Assembly: GCA_018969455.1 (NCBI GenBank)
Contig: JAGWYI010000272.1
Location: 1-6,133 of the forward strand
Origin: Bacteroidota bacterium
Lineage (GTDB): Bacteria; Bacteroidota; Bacteroidia; Chitinophagales; Saprospiraceae
DNA: 6,133 nucleotides
Direction of reading: 5' to 3'
Part shown: positions 1 through 5,903 of the stretch, piece after piece
Layout of the letters: each line of letters starts with the position of its first letter
How positions within the stretch are numbered: position 1 is the first letter of the stretch
The notes under the pieces: model-generated
The model's input: the letters and a program-made list of their open reading frames with translations, nothing else
Database searches by the model: none
What the model was told of the DNA's origin: nothing
Made by a program: the position numbers and the translations under genes

Positions 1-240
1 TACAGTACTTATGTATCCAAACTGGTATCCGATCAGTGTCTATCCTGCCATATTGCCGGTGGTTCACAAGAATCCAGCCCGCTCAACGGCTTTGATAACC
101 TAAAAATATATGTAAACAGCGGCGCCTTTCTGGCGCGCATCAATGATTCTGGCAGCCCCATGCCCCCCTCTGGTTTGCTTCCCGATTGCGACCGCAACAA
201 AATCCAGGCCTGGATCAATGCAGGCGCTGCCAACAATTAA
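1..240 (+). CDS. c-type cytochrome, C-terminal heme domain (5' end outside window)
   Basis: The reading frame is open from the first base to a TAA at 238-240, giving 79 residues of a protein whose start lies upstream. The visible part is a short class I-like cytochrome c domain. A CxxCH heme-attachment motif (C13, C16, H17, in DQCLSCH) would bind heme covalently, with His17 as the proximal ligand. Met54 in the 'SPMPPSG' loop is the likely distal ligand. The end, 'IQAWINAGAANN', is the usual last helix (W-I-x-x-G-A) of these small bacterial domains. CxxCH proteins mature outside the cytoplasm, so a periplasmic or membrane-attached electron-carrying role is inferred. What precedes the domain cannot be seen, so the full architecture is unknown. 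It lies 22 bp before the OB-fold gene on the same strand and is probably co-transcribed with it. The family call is strong; the partner and exact function are not known. Confidence 0.85.
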   Translation, partial: YSTYVSKLVSDQCLSCHIAGGSQESSPLNGFDNLKIYVNSGAFLARINDSGSPMPPSGLLPDCDRNKIQAWINAGAANN

Positions 241-262
241 TTCATTTTAAATTGAAAACACC

Positions 263-670
263 ATGAAAAAAGTCCTCATTGGCATCGCTATTCTGGTTCT
301 CGGCGGCGCCGCTTATGCATACTACCTTTGGAATATGCCCCATGAAAACATGGAACATGCCAAGGCCGACCTTAGCATCAATGCCGCGCAATTGTTCTCT
401 GAGTACAACACCGATCAAACATCGGCCGATGCCAAATACCTCGATAAAACCATTGCCGTAAAAGGTACGGTCAAGGAAGTAAACAAGGAGGAAGGCGCCA
501 CCAAAATTGTGCTCGATACCGGAAGCGATTTTAGTGTGGTGTGTACGCTGGATGAACTGAGCAAGCACCCCCGCACCGATTTCAGCGTGGGAGAAACCCT
601 TACATTTAAAGGAAAATGCACCGGTTTCAACCTGGATGTGCAGCTCGAACGCTGTGTGGAAGTAAAATAA
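263..670 (+). CDS. Membrane-anchored OB-fold protein (tRNA_anti-like family)
   Basis: This is a 135-residue protein. It opens with two lysines and a hydrophobic segment (residues 4-20) that should act as a signal anchor or uncleaved signal; there is no lipobox cysteine, so it is probably not a lipoprotein. After a short polar linker, residues about 38-135 match the small OB-fold 'tRNA_anti-like' proteins common in Bacteroidota. The pattern is a helix with 'AAQLFSEY', then 'AKYLDKTIAVKGTV' as the first strand pair, and a closing strand with 'GKCTGFNLDVQLERC'. Three cysteines (94, 119, 131) lie in the OB core; the last two sit in the family's G-x-C-x-G...D-V-x-L-x-x-C ending. Despite the family name, nothing here suggests tRNA binding, and an envelope protein is more likely. 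The ATG at 263 has an A/T-rich leader without Shine-Dalgarno, as expected in this phylum. It sits between the cytochrome and the DUF5777 barrel with short gaps, so it probably serves the same process. Molecular function is unknown. Confidence 0.82.
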   Translation: MKKVLIGIAILVLGGAAYAYYLWNMPHENMEHAKADLSINAAQLFSEYNTDQTSADAKYLDKTIAVKGTVKEVNKEEGATKIVLDTGSDFSVVCTLDELSKHPRTDFSVGETLTFKGKCTGFNLDVQLERCVEVK

Positions 671-705
671 TTTTCCTTCATTAAAAAAAAGCTAATTCAC
701 TGATT

Positions 706-1635
706 ATGAAATATTTCTACCTGCTGGTTCTTTGCTTTTTTGCCGGAACAGCGCGCCTCGCAGCGCAAAACGAACCCGATTTGCTTTCCCTGCTCGGAAA
801 AGACGAAACCATTGATTATGCCACGGCGAGTTTCAAAACCTCACGCGTCATCAATGGCCACTCCATCGAAAATACCGCCCCGGGCGTTTTGGATGTAAAA
901 ATTTCGCACCGGTTTGGCCCCGTTCGCAACGGGGTGTATGATATGTTTGGATTGGATGGCGCCAACATCCGCATCGGCGCCGATTATGGCATTACCAACC
1001 ATCTGATGGTTGGCTTCGGCCGCAACAGCCTCGAAAAAATGCTGGACGGGTTTGTAAAATACAAAATCCTGCGCCAGTGTACCGGAAAACGCAACATTCC
1101 TGTTACGCTTATCTACTTGATTGATGCGCAATTACGTACACAAAAATTTGCAAATGAAACCCGCACCAACTACTTTAGCTCCCGCTTGTACTATACCCAC
1201 CAGGTTTTAATCGGCCGAAAATTCAGTGAAAGCTTCTCTTTTCAGTTGATGCCTACCCTGATTCACCGTAATCTGGTTGCAACCAAAGCGGATAAAAATG
1301 ACGTGTTTGCCATTGGCGCCGCCGGTCGCATCAAGTTGACCAAACGGGTGGCGCTCAATGCCGAATATTATTACGTGCCTTCCGGCCAAATTGCGTCTCT
1401 GCCCTACCACAATTCGTTGAGTTTGGGCTTCGACATTGAAACCGGCGGCCACGTGTTTCAGTTCCATTTCACCAATTCGCGCGATATGACCTACAAAGGT
1501 TTTATCACCGAAACCGGGGAAGACTGGTTCTTTAAAAATAGCACTACGGGTAAATTGATGGGTGGTATGCGTTTCGGATTTAACATTTCCCGCGTATTTA
1601 CCATCGTTAAACCCCGCGTACCCAATGCGTGGTAA
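706..1635 (+). CDS. DUF5777-family outer-membrane beta-barrel protein
   Basis: This 309-residue protein begins with a Sec signal peptide (residues 1-20, hydrophobic core YFYLLVLCFFAG, likely cleavage after LAA before Q21), typical of Bacteroidota exported proteins. The mature part starts 'NEPDLLSLLGKDE' and continues with 'FKTSRVINGHSIE', 'DVKISHRFG' and 'GANIRIGADYGITNHLMVGFGR'. I recognise this order from the DUF5777 family of Bacteroidota barrel proteins. Alternating hydrophobic and polar residues, with many aromatics, recur to the C-terminus (for example 'LSLGFDIETGGHVFQFHF' and 'GGMRFGFNISRVF'). This supports a transmembrane beta-barrel in the outer membrane. The family has no established function. 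It starts 35 bp after the OB-fold gene and is the last gene of the plus-strand cluster; a weak terminator-like hairpin follows about 80 bp downstream. Its position beside a cytochrome c and an exported OB-fold protein suggests a joint envelope role, possibly a pore or docking site, but that is inference. Confidence 0.85.
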   Translation: MKYFYLLVLCFFAGTARLAAQNEPDLLSLLGKDETIDYATASFKTSRVINGHSIENTAPGVLDVKISHRFGPVRNGVYDMFGLDGANIRIGADYGITNHLMVGFGRNSLEKMLDGFVKYKILRQCTGKRNIPVTLIYLIDAQLRTQKFANETRTNYFSSRLYYTHQVLIGRKFSESFSFQLMPTLIHRNLVATKADKNDVFAIGAAGRIKLTKRVALNAEYYYVPSGQIASLPYHNSLSLGFDIETGGHVFQFHFTNSRDMTYKGFITETGEDWFFKNSTTGKLMGGMRFGFNISRVFTIVKPRVPNAW

Positions 1636-1696
1636 GTACGTCTGAAAAAGCCCAGAAAGCTATCCGGCAAAAAGAAAGTGCCCTTAGAAATGGCTC

Positions 1697-1704
1697 TATC
1701 TTTG
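1697..1704 (+). promoter_or_regulatory. TAnnTTTG promoter-like element in the convergent gap
   Basis: TATCTTTG matches the Bacteroidota -7 consensus TAnnTTTG exactly on the plus strand. No TTTG-like -33 element is visible at the usual distance upstream (around 1674-1678 reads gaaag). It lies between two converging genes and would point into the 3' end of aroB, only about 10 bp before a hairpin. It could be chance, a relic, or the promoter of a very short or antisense transcript. Confidence 0.2.
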
Positions 1705-1713
1705 TCAGCCTAT

Positions 1714-1738
1714 AAACGTTTTCAGGACGGTTTTTTTT
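1714..1738 (+). terminator. Weak rho-independent terminator-like hairpin after the DUF5777 gene
   Basis: AAACGT (1714-1719) can pair with AC-GTTT (1727-1728 and 1730-1733), with G1729 bulged and a loop of about 7 nt. A run of five further T residues follows (1734-1738). The stem is short and A/T-rich, so intrinsic strength is doubtful. The placement, about 80 bp past the DUF5777 stop and before the convergent aroB end, is where a terminator would be expected. On the minus strand the T-run reads as A, so it should not serve aroB. Confidence 0.35.
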
Positions 1739-1758
1739 AATCCTTTCTCTTTGAGGTT

Positions 1759-2841
1759 TTAAGGAGTGTGTAATCCTGCCTTCATGGTATCATTGTATAC
1801 CGTCAAACTACGTTCCACCCCCTCATAAGTGGCTTCAAGCCATTGAAGCCCAAACAGCTGCGCATCCGGTAAAGCAATTCGAACTTTGCCGGATGTATTT
1901 TTTTTATCCTGTTGCATGGAAGCCCAAATGGATGGAAATGCCGACTCGGGGATGGGCTTCAGGGAAAAAAAGCGCTGCATCATCGTTAAAAGTTGGAGCA
2001 GAGGCAAATGTCGAGCCGAAATTGGGTCCAGCAGGCACTCGCAATACATGCCTATGACCACTGCTTCGCCGTGCGGAATGGGACTTTCGGTTTCCAGCCA
2101 ATAACTTTCCACTGCATGCCCGATGCTGTGGCCAAAATTGAGCAGGGCACGCAAGCCGCGCTCCAGCGGGTCCAGTTGTACCACCCGCACTTTTACCGCA
2201 ATAGATTGGTGCAAAACCTGTTCCCAGGGCAATTGTGCCGGATCGGTACAGGATAAGAGTGTACGCCACAAATTGGGCGCAGCAATGAGGGCATGTTTCA
2301 GCACCTCACCGAGCCCGCTGCGCAATTCGCCGGCAGGAAGGGTTTTTAAAAAGGCTGGATCGACAAAAACCGCAACCGGGTTGCCAAACAACCCGATTGC
2401 GTTTTTGATGCCGGAAAAATCAATTCCCAGTTTGCCGCCCACCGAAGCATCGGTCATGGCCAGCAAACTGGTAGGAATTTGAACAAAATCGAGCCCGCGT
2501 TTGAACGTAGCAGCACAAAAACCGCCCATGTCGCCAATTACTCCGCCCCCCACATTGAGTACCAGCGCTTTCCGATCCAGCCCTGCCGCCAGCATGGCAT
2601 CCCATATCAACTTGCAGGTTTCCACACTTTTATACGCTTCGCCGGGCGGAATTACTACACCAGGCAGGGCTGTTTGGTCAAGCGCTTCCAAAACAAGGGG
2701 CAGGCAAGCCGTTTTGGTATGCTGATCGGATATGGTGAAAACCGCTGAATATTGCTGTTTTTTAAACCATTCGGCCAATTGCGTTTGCAACGGGCCCATC
2801 CAGATGGAGTATTCGTTGAGTTCAAATGCGGGAGTGCTCAA
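1759..2841 (-). CDS. aroB: 3-dehydroquinate synthase
   Basis: This is a cytoplasmic enzyme of 360 residues, a normal length. It converts DAHP to 3-dehydroquinate, the second step of the shikimate pathway, using NAD and a divalent metal (usually zinc). The NAD-binding glycine-rich segment 'GGGVIGDMGGF' is at about 98-108, followed by 'QIPTSLLAMTDASVGGK' at 121-137. The metal ligands are Glu179 (in GLGEVLKHA), His238 (in LNFGHSIGH) and His257 (in PHGEAV). His242, the second histidine of GHSIGH, corresponds to a known catalytic residue. A late 'DKKN..GK' segment near 312-319 also fits. All key residues are present, so it should be active. The start is TTG at 2839-2841. It is preferred because the next in-frame Met (residue 15) would remove the first beta strand, and because an SD-like AAGGAAA precedes the TTG. 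It follows the M16 peptidase stop by 5 bp and is probably translated from the same mRNA. Confidence 0.96.
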   Translation of the reverse strand: MSTPAFELNEYSIWMGPLQTQLAEWFKKQQYSAVFTISDQHTKTACLPLVLEALDQTALPGVVIPPGEAYKSVETCKLIWDAMLAAGLDRKALVLNVGGGVIGDMGGFCAATFKRGLDFVQIPTSLLAMTDASVGGKLGIDFSGIKNAIGLFGNPVAVFVDPAFLKTLPAGELRSGLGEVLKHALIAAPNLWRTLLSCTDPAQLPWEQVLHQSIAVKVRVVQLDPLERGLRALLNFGHSIGHAVESYWLETESPIPHGEAVVIGMYCECLLDPISARHLPLLQLLTMMQRFFSLKPIPESAFPSIWASMQQDKKNTSGKVRIALPDAQLFGLQWLEATYEGVERSLTVYNDTMKAGLHTP

Positions 2842-2849
2842 TTTCCTTA
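2842..2849 (-). promoter_or_regulatory. SD-like ribosome binding sequence overlapping the upstream stop codon (decides aroB start)
   Basis: Read on the minus strand, the junction is TAA-GGAAA-TTG: the peptidase stop, five bases, then the aroB TTG. The A/G-rich stretch AAGGAAA resembles a Shine-Dalgarno sequence, though it lies very close to the start codon. This arrangement suits stop-then-restart translational coupling and supports TTG over the internal ATG. Bacteroidota often do not depend on SD pairing, so the role is inferred. Confidence 0.4.
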
Positions 2850-5603
2850 CGGTTTGCCTTTTTTATCAAAAAAACCGGCCTTGATGGCGATCATTTTGTT
2901 GTAATCCAGGTGTTTTTTCATCGCATTGTTCACCTGATCCAGGGTGAGGTTCTGCACACTATCTTCAAATTTTTTGTCCCAAAGCAAATCGCGATTGTAA
3001 AACAGGTAATTGCTCAGGGTGCTTGCCAGAGCGCCGTCGCTGGTGCGGCTTACTTTACGCGATTTCAACCAGCCAGATTTGGCGGCTTCCAATTCTTCGG
3101 CGGTAAAGCCGTCTTTTGTGACCCGTTCGATTTCTTCGCGGAATGCCGTTTCCAGCTTGCCCAGATTATCGGGATTGTAAATCATGTACGCATTGAAGGA
3201 AGCGTCTTTATCCAGCGGACTGGCAGAAAAACTGCCCCGTACGGTGTAACTGAGTCCTTCTTTTTGGCGAATTCGTACGGCCAAACGGCTGTTGAGGAAG
3301 CCGCCGCCCAAAATATAACCACCAATGGAAACGGCAGGATATTCGGGATCATCATTGCGCATGGCAAATCCGTAACCGGCCACATACACCGCATTGGATT
3401 TATCCGGCGTGTTGATGGATTCGGTTTTGGCAGGTACTGTGGTGTAGTCGTCCGCCATGCGTTCGTATTTTGCCGGGCTTTTCCAGCTTCCGAATGCCTC
3501 GTTCAAGGCTTTTTCGATGGTTTTCTGATCAAAATCGCCCACTATGGCGCCCGATGAACTGCTGGTACCTCCATAGAATTTTTTGTAAAAATCCTTTACA
3601 TCTGCAAGTGTAACCGCTTTGGTTTCCGCAATTTGTTCTTCAATGGTATACACATAACGCAAATCGCCTTTGGGATATTCCGGATTGCTGATGCGGTCGA
3701 AACGGTTCCGTGCCAGCGATTCCGGATCCGATTTTTGTTCTTCCAGGCCTGCCAGTTCTTCTGTTTTCAGTTTTTCGAATTCGCCTTCCGGGAAGCTGGG
3801 TTTACGGAGCATTTCACCGGCAAGTTTGAGCACTTCCGGAAGGTGCTCGCGGTCTGTTTCGATGCTTACAATCAGGTTTTGATCGCCACCGAAAATACTG
3901 ACCCGCGCTTTGAGTTGGTCGAGCGTTTCCTTGATTTTTTGGCGATCTTTGGTTTCAGTTCCTTTATCCATCATTTGCGCTACAAATCCGGAAATGATGG
4001 ATTTATTTTTCATCGCTTCGGCGGTACCGAACCGGAATGTAAGCTGTGCAGTAACGGCATCGCCCCGGTTTTCCTTGGAAAGCAGCGCATATTGCATGCC
4101 ATTGGGCAATTTACCGCGCACCGTGCGTTTTTCGATGTTTTCAGGCGATGGGTCGAAGTCTTCGCCCTGCGAAATGGCTGCGCGGCCTTTGTAGCCTTTC
4201 AGTACATCCTGTGCGTCGGGAGCGAGGGGAATTTCGGCGCGATCGGGATTTTTGTCGGGTATAAAATAGCCCAAGGTGCGGTTGGATGGTTTGAAGTATT
4301 TGTTGGCTACGGAAAGTACATCTTCTGGCGTTACTTTTTCGATTCGGTCACGGTAGAGGAAAATCAGGCGCCAGTCGCCAATGCCGATGTAGTTGCTCAA
4401 TGCCAGGCCCACGCGATCGCTCTGTTTGAAGAACATTTCCTGATTTTTGAGAATGCGTGCTTTGGCTTTTTCCACTTCATCGGCTGTTGGGGGTGCTTTT
4501 TTCAAGCCATCGAGCACATCGAGCATGATCATCCGGGCGCTGTCGAGCGAGCCGCCCTCGCGTACCTGTGCGAGGAAGTAAGTCCAGCCTGCCTCGGCAT
4601 TGCCATTGGATGCGCCGCCCACAGAAACGGCTTTTTTAGTCTCCACCAGCGCTTTGTACAAGCGGCCGGAAGGCTCGTCGGTGAGCAAATTGGCCAAAAC
4701 CGACAAAGCCGGATAATCGGGGTGCGCGCCTGGAGCGCCGCGGAAAAAGCTGGCAAAAACCTGCACATCACCCGAGCGGCGCAGGGTAACGGTGCGTTCC
4801 CCATCCTGAACCGGTTCCTCGGTATACGTAGGCACCAGTTTGCGTTCGGGGCGCGGGATGGCGCCAAAATACTGGTTCACCAAATCCAGGGTCTTTTGCT
4901 CGTCAATTTTTCCTGTTACCAGCAGCACAGCATTGTCGGGTTGGTAATATTTATGGTAAAAAGCCTGCAGGCGCTCGATAGGCGCTTTTTCAATGTCCGA
5001 TTTTTCGCCGATGGTCGTGTGGCCGTAGTTGTGGAAATTGTACACTGCGGCAAGAATGCGTTTGAAAAGCACACCGCCGGGGTTGTTTTCGCCGGATTCA
5101 TACTCCGACCGCACCACCGAGAACTCGCTTTCGAGGTCTTTGCGGGCGATGTAGGAATTGATCATGCGGTCGCTTTCGAGATCGAGGGCCCAGCGCAGGT
5201 TATCGTCGGTAGCGTCAAACGTTTCAAAATAGTTGGTGCGGTCGAAAGAGGTCGTGCCGTTGGGGCGGGCGCCGTGTTCCGACAATTCCTGCGGGATGTT
5301 GGGATGTTTTGGAGTTCCTTTAAATACCAGGTGTTCAAGCAGGTGTGCCATGCCTGTTTCGCCGTAATCTTCGTGCCGGGATCCCACCTTGTAAGTAATG
5401 TTTACGGTGATAATGGGTTTGGAAGCATCCGGAAACAACAAGAGTTTCAATCCGTTAGGGAAATTGTAGGCGGTGATGCCTTCCACTTCGGTTTCCTTTT
5501 GTACGCCCGTGGGCAGGCGCAAGGCATTTTGTGCCTTTGCCGCAAACCCGGCGAGGAAAATAAAGCCTGTTAAAACCAACAGGCGCAGGTTCAAATTTTT
5601 CAT
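2847..5603 (-). CDS. Secreted M16-family (pitrilysin-like) zinc metallopeptidase, two-half form
   Basis: This is a 918-residue exported peptidase. A Sec signal peptide covers residues 1 to about 25 (hydrophobic LRLLVLTGFIFLAGFAA, ending AKAQ), so it should act in the periplasm or at the envelope. The first half carries the inverted zinc motif HxxEH (His87, Glu90, His91 in MAHLLEH). Glu167 follows after 75 residues as the third ligand, with the conserved Glu160 in the same helix; Glu90 is the catalytic base. The first M16 C-terminal domain spans about 205-390. The second half begins near 490 ('GKLPNGMQYALL') and lacks HxxEH: the aligned stretch reads 'GFVAQMMDKGT', so it is structural. Near 772-786 it keeps the 'RLAVRIRQKEGLSY' segment, whose Arg and Tyr bind substrate in M16 enzymes. 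This active/inactive pairing is normal for single-chain members such as pitrilysin or PqqL. M16 enzymes degrade peptides within a closed chamber; the substrate here is unknown. The ATG at 5601-5603 directly precedes the signal peptide. aroB follows 5 bp after the stop. Confidence 0.94.
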   Translation of the reverse strand: MKNLNLRLLVLTGFIFLAGFAAKAQNALRLPTGVQKETEVEGITAYNFPNGLKLLLFPDASKPIITVNITYKVGSRHEDYGETGMAHLLEHLVFKGTPKHPNIPQELSEHGARPNGTTSFDRTNYFETFDATDDNLRWALDLESDRMINSYIARKDLESEFSVVRSEYESGENNPGGVLFKRILAAVYNFHNYGHTTIGEKSDIEKAPIERLQAFYHKYYQPDNAVLLVTGKIDEQKTLDLVNQYFGAIPRPERKLVPTYTEEPVQDGERTVTLRRSGDVQVFASFFRGAPGAHPDYPALSVLANLLTDEPSGRLYKALVETKKAVSVGGASNGNAEAGWTYFLAQVREGGSLDSARMIMLDVLDGLKKAPPTADEVEKAKARILKNQEMFFKQSDRVGLALSNYIGIGDWRLIFLYRDRIEKVTPEDVLSVANKYFKPSNRTLGYFIPDKNPDRAEIPLAPDAQDVLKGYKGRAAISQGEDFDPSPENIEKRTVRGKLPNGMQYALLSKENRGDAVTAQLTFRFGTAEAMKNKSIISGFVAQMMDKGTETKDRQKIKETLDQLKARVSIFGGDQNLIVSIETDREHLPEVLKLAGEMLRKPSFPEGEFEKLKTEELAGLEEQKSDPESLARNRFDRISNPEYPKGDLRYVYTIEEQIAETKAVTLADVKDFYKKFYGGTSSSSGAIVGDFDQKTIEKALNEAFGSWKSPAKYERMADDYTTVPAKTESINTPDKSNAVYVAGYGFAMRNDDPEYPAVSIGGYILGGGFLNSRLAVRIRQKEGLSYTVRGSFSASPLDKDASFNAYMIYNPDNLGKLETAFREEIERVTKDGFTAEELEAAKSGWLKSRKVSRTSDGALASTLSNYLFYNRDLLWDKKFEDSVQNLTLDQVNNAMKKHLDYNKMIAIKAGFFDKKGKP

Positions 5604-5732
5604 AAAAAGCGATTTTAAATTTGGGTGAAATGTCGGACGATGTTATAAATTTTTTGTCAAATGATGGAACAATAATAGACGATCCATTCAATTTGGACCC
5701 TGCCCGACCATTTTACAGTTGACGTATGGATG

Positions 5733-5742
5733 CCCAATTGGG
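5733..5742. repeat. 10-bp perfect palindrome CCCAATTGGG
   Basis: CCCAATTGGG is its own reverse complement, and the symmetry does not extend into the flanking bases. It lies in the shared upstream region, about 130 bp from the peptidase start and 160 bp from the E1 start. It could be a repressor or activator site, but a 10-bp palindrome can arise by chance and no second copy was seen. Confidence 0.2.
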
Positions 5743-5844
5743 ATGTATTGCTGCATCATCTTTTGATTTTTTAAAGGCTTTTAGATTATAAAATGGCTTT
5801 TTAATGAGAGCGATGAATAATTCTGCCGAGTTTTTGATTTTCTT

Positions 5845-5874
5845 TTTGCGTTTCAATAGTTCCACCGAACTTTG
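5845..5874 (+). promoter_or_regulatory. Putative Bacteroidota-type promoter for the E1 gene
   Basis: TTTG at 5845-5848 is followed after 18 bp by GAACTTTG at 5867-5874. This resembles the -33 TTTG / -7 TAnnTTTG promoter of the phylum's main sigma factor, with one mismatch (G for the first T). Transcription would begin near 5880, leaving a leader of about 23 nt before the ATG at 5904. Spacing and placement are both sensible, but the match is not perfect. Confidence 0.4.
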
Positions 5875-5903
5875 GGCCCACAAATCGCTAGCCACCACCA
5901 CGT

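Larger units (their letters stand above)
5604..5903. other. Divergent intergenic region between the peptidase and E1 genes
   Basis: This 300-bp stretch is clearly richer in A/T than the flanking genes and has no convincing coding sequence. It must hold the promoters of both divergent genes. A plausible rightward promoter is at 5845-5874. The leftward promoter is not clear: a TTGACA/ATTTATAAC stretch near 5642-5660 (minus strand) has wrong spacing for a sigma-70 promoter and no good TAnnTTTG match. It also contains a perfect 10-bp palindrome at 5733-5742 and a direct repeat of GGCTTTT (5776-5782 and 5795-5801). No RNA gene or riboswitch was recognised. Confidence 0.6.

Noticed and set aside
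1207..1467. An 86-codon minus-strand open frame inside the DUF5777 gene.
   Set aside because: It is an antisense shadow of a well-supported barrel gene, with no independent start signals or motifs.
1741..1765. TCCTT...AAGGA inverted repeat overlapping the aroB stop codon, as a possible aroB terminator.
   Set aside because: The stem is only 5 bp with a long loop and no T-run follows on the minus strand, so it does not look like an intrinsic terminator.
2826..3557. A 243-codon plus-strand open frame covering the peptidase 3' end.
   Set aside because: It is an antisense shadow of the peptidase gene, with similar skewed composition and no family resemblance.
3633..5573. A 646-codon open frame on the plus strand, opposite the M16 peptidase gene.
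   Set aside because: It is entirely antisense to a gene with clear signal peptide and catalytic motifs. Its product is rich in Phe, Cys and His with no recognisable domain, which is what the mirrored codon bias of the real gene produces.
5642..5660. TTGACA followed by ATTTATAAC on the minus strand, upstream of the peptidase, as a possible promoter.
   Set aside because: Spacing between the two elements is far too short for a sigma-70 promoter, and no good TAnnTTTG lies downstream of it. The true peptidase promoter could not be assigned.
5455..5691. A 78-codon minus-strand open frame covering the peptidase start in another frame.
   Set aside because: It overlaps the peptidase signal peptide coding region out of frame and shows no domain.
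5713..5901. A 62-codon minus-strand open frame (GTG start) in the divergent intergenic region, with a lysine-rich product.
   Set aside because: It opens with three GTG codons right beside the E1 start, overlaps the likely E1 promoter, lies in A/T-rich DNA and matches no family I know. Conservation in relatives would be needed to revive it.
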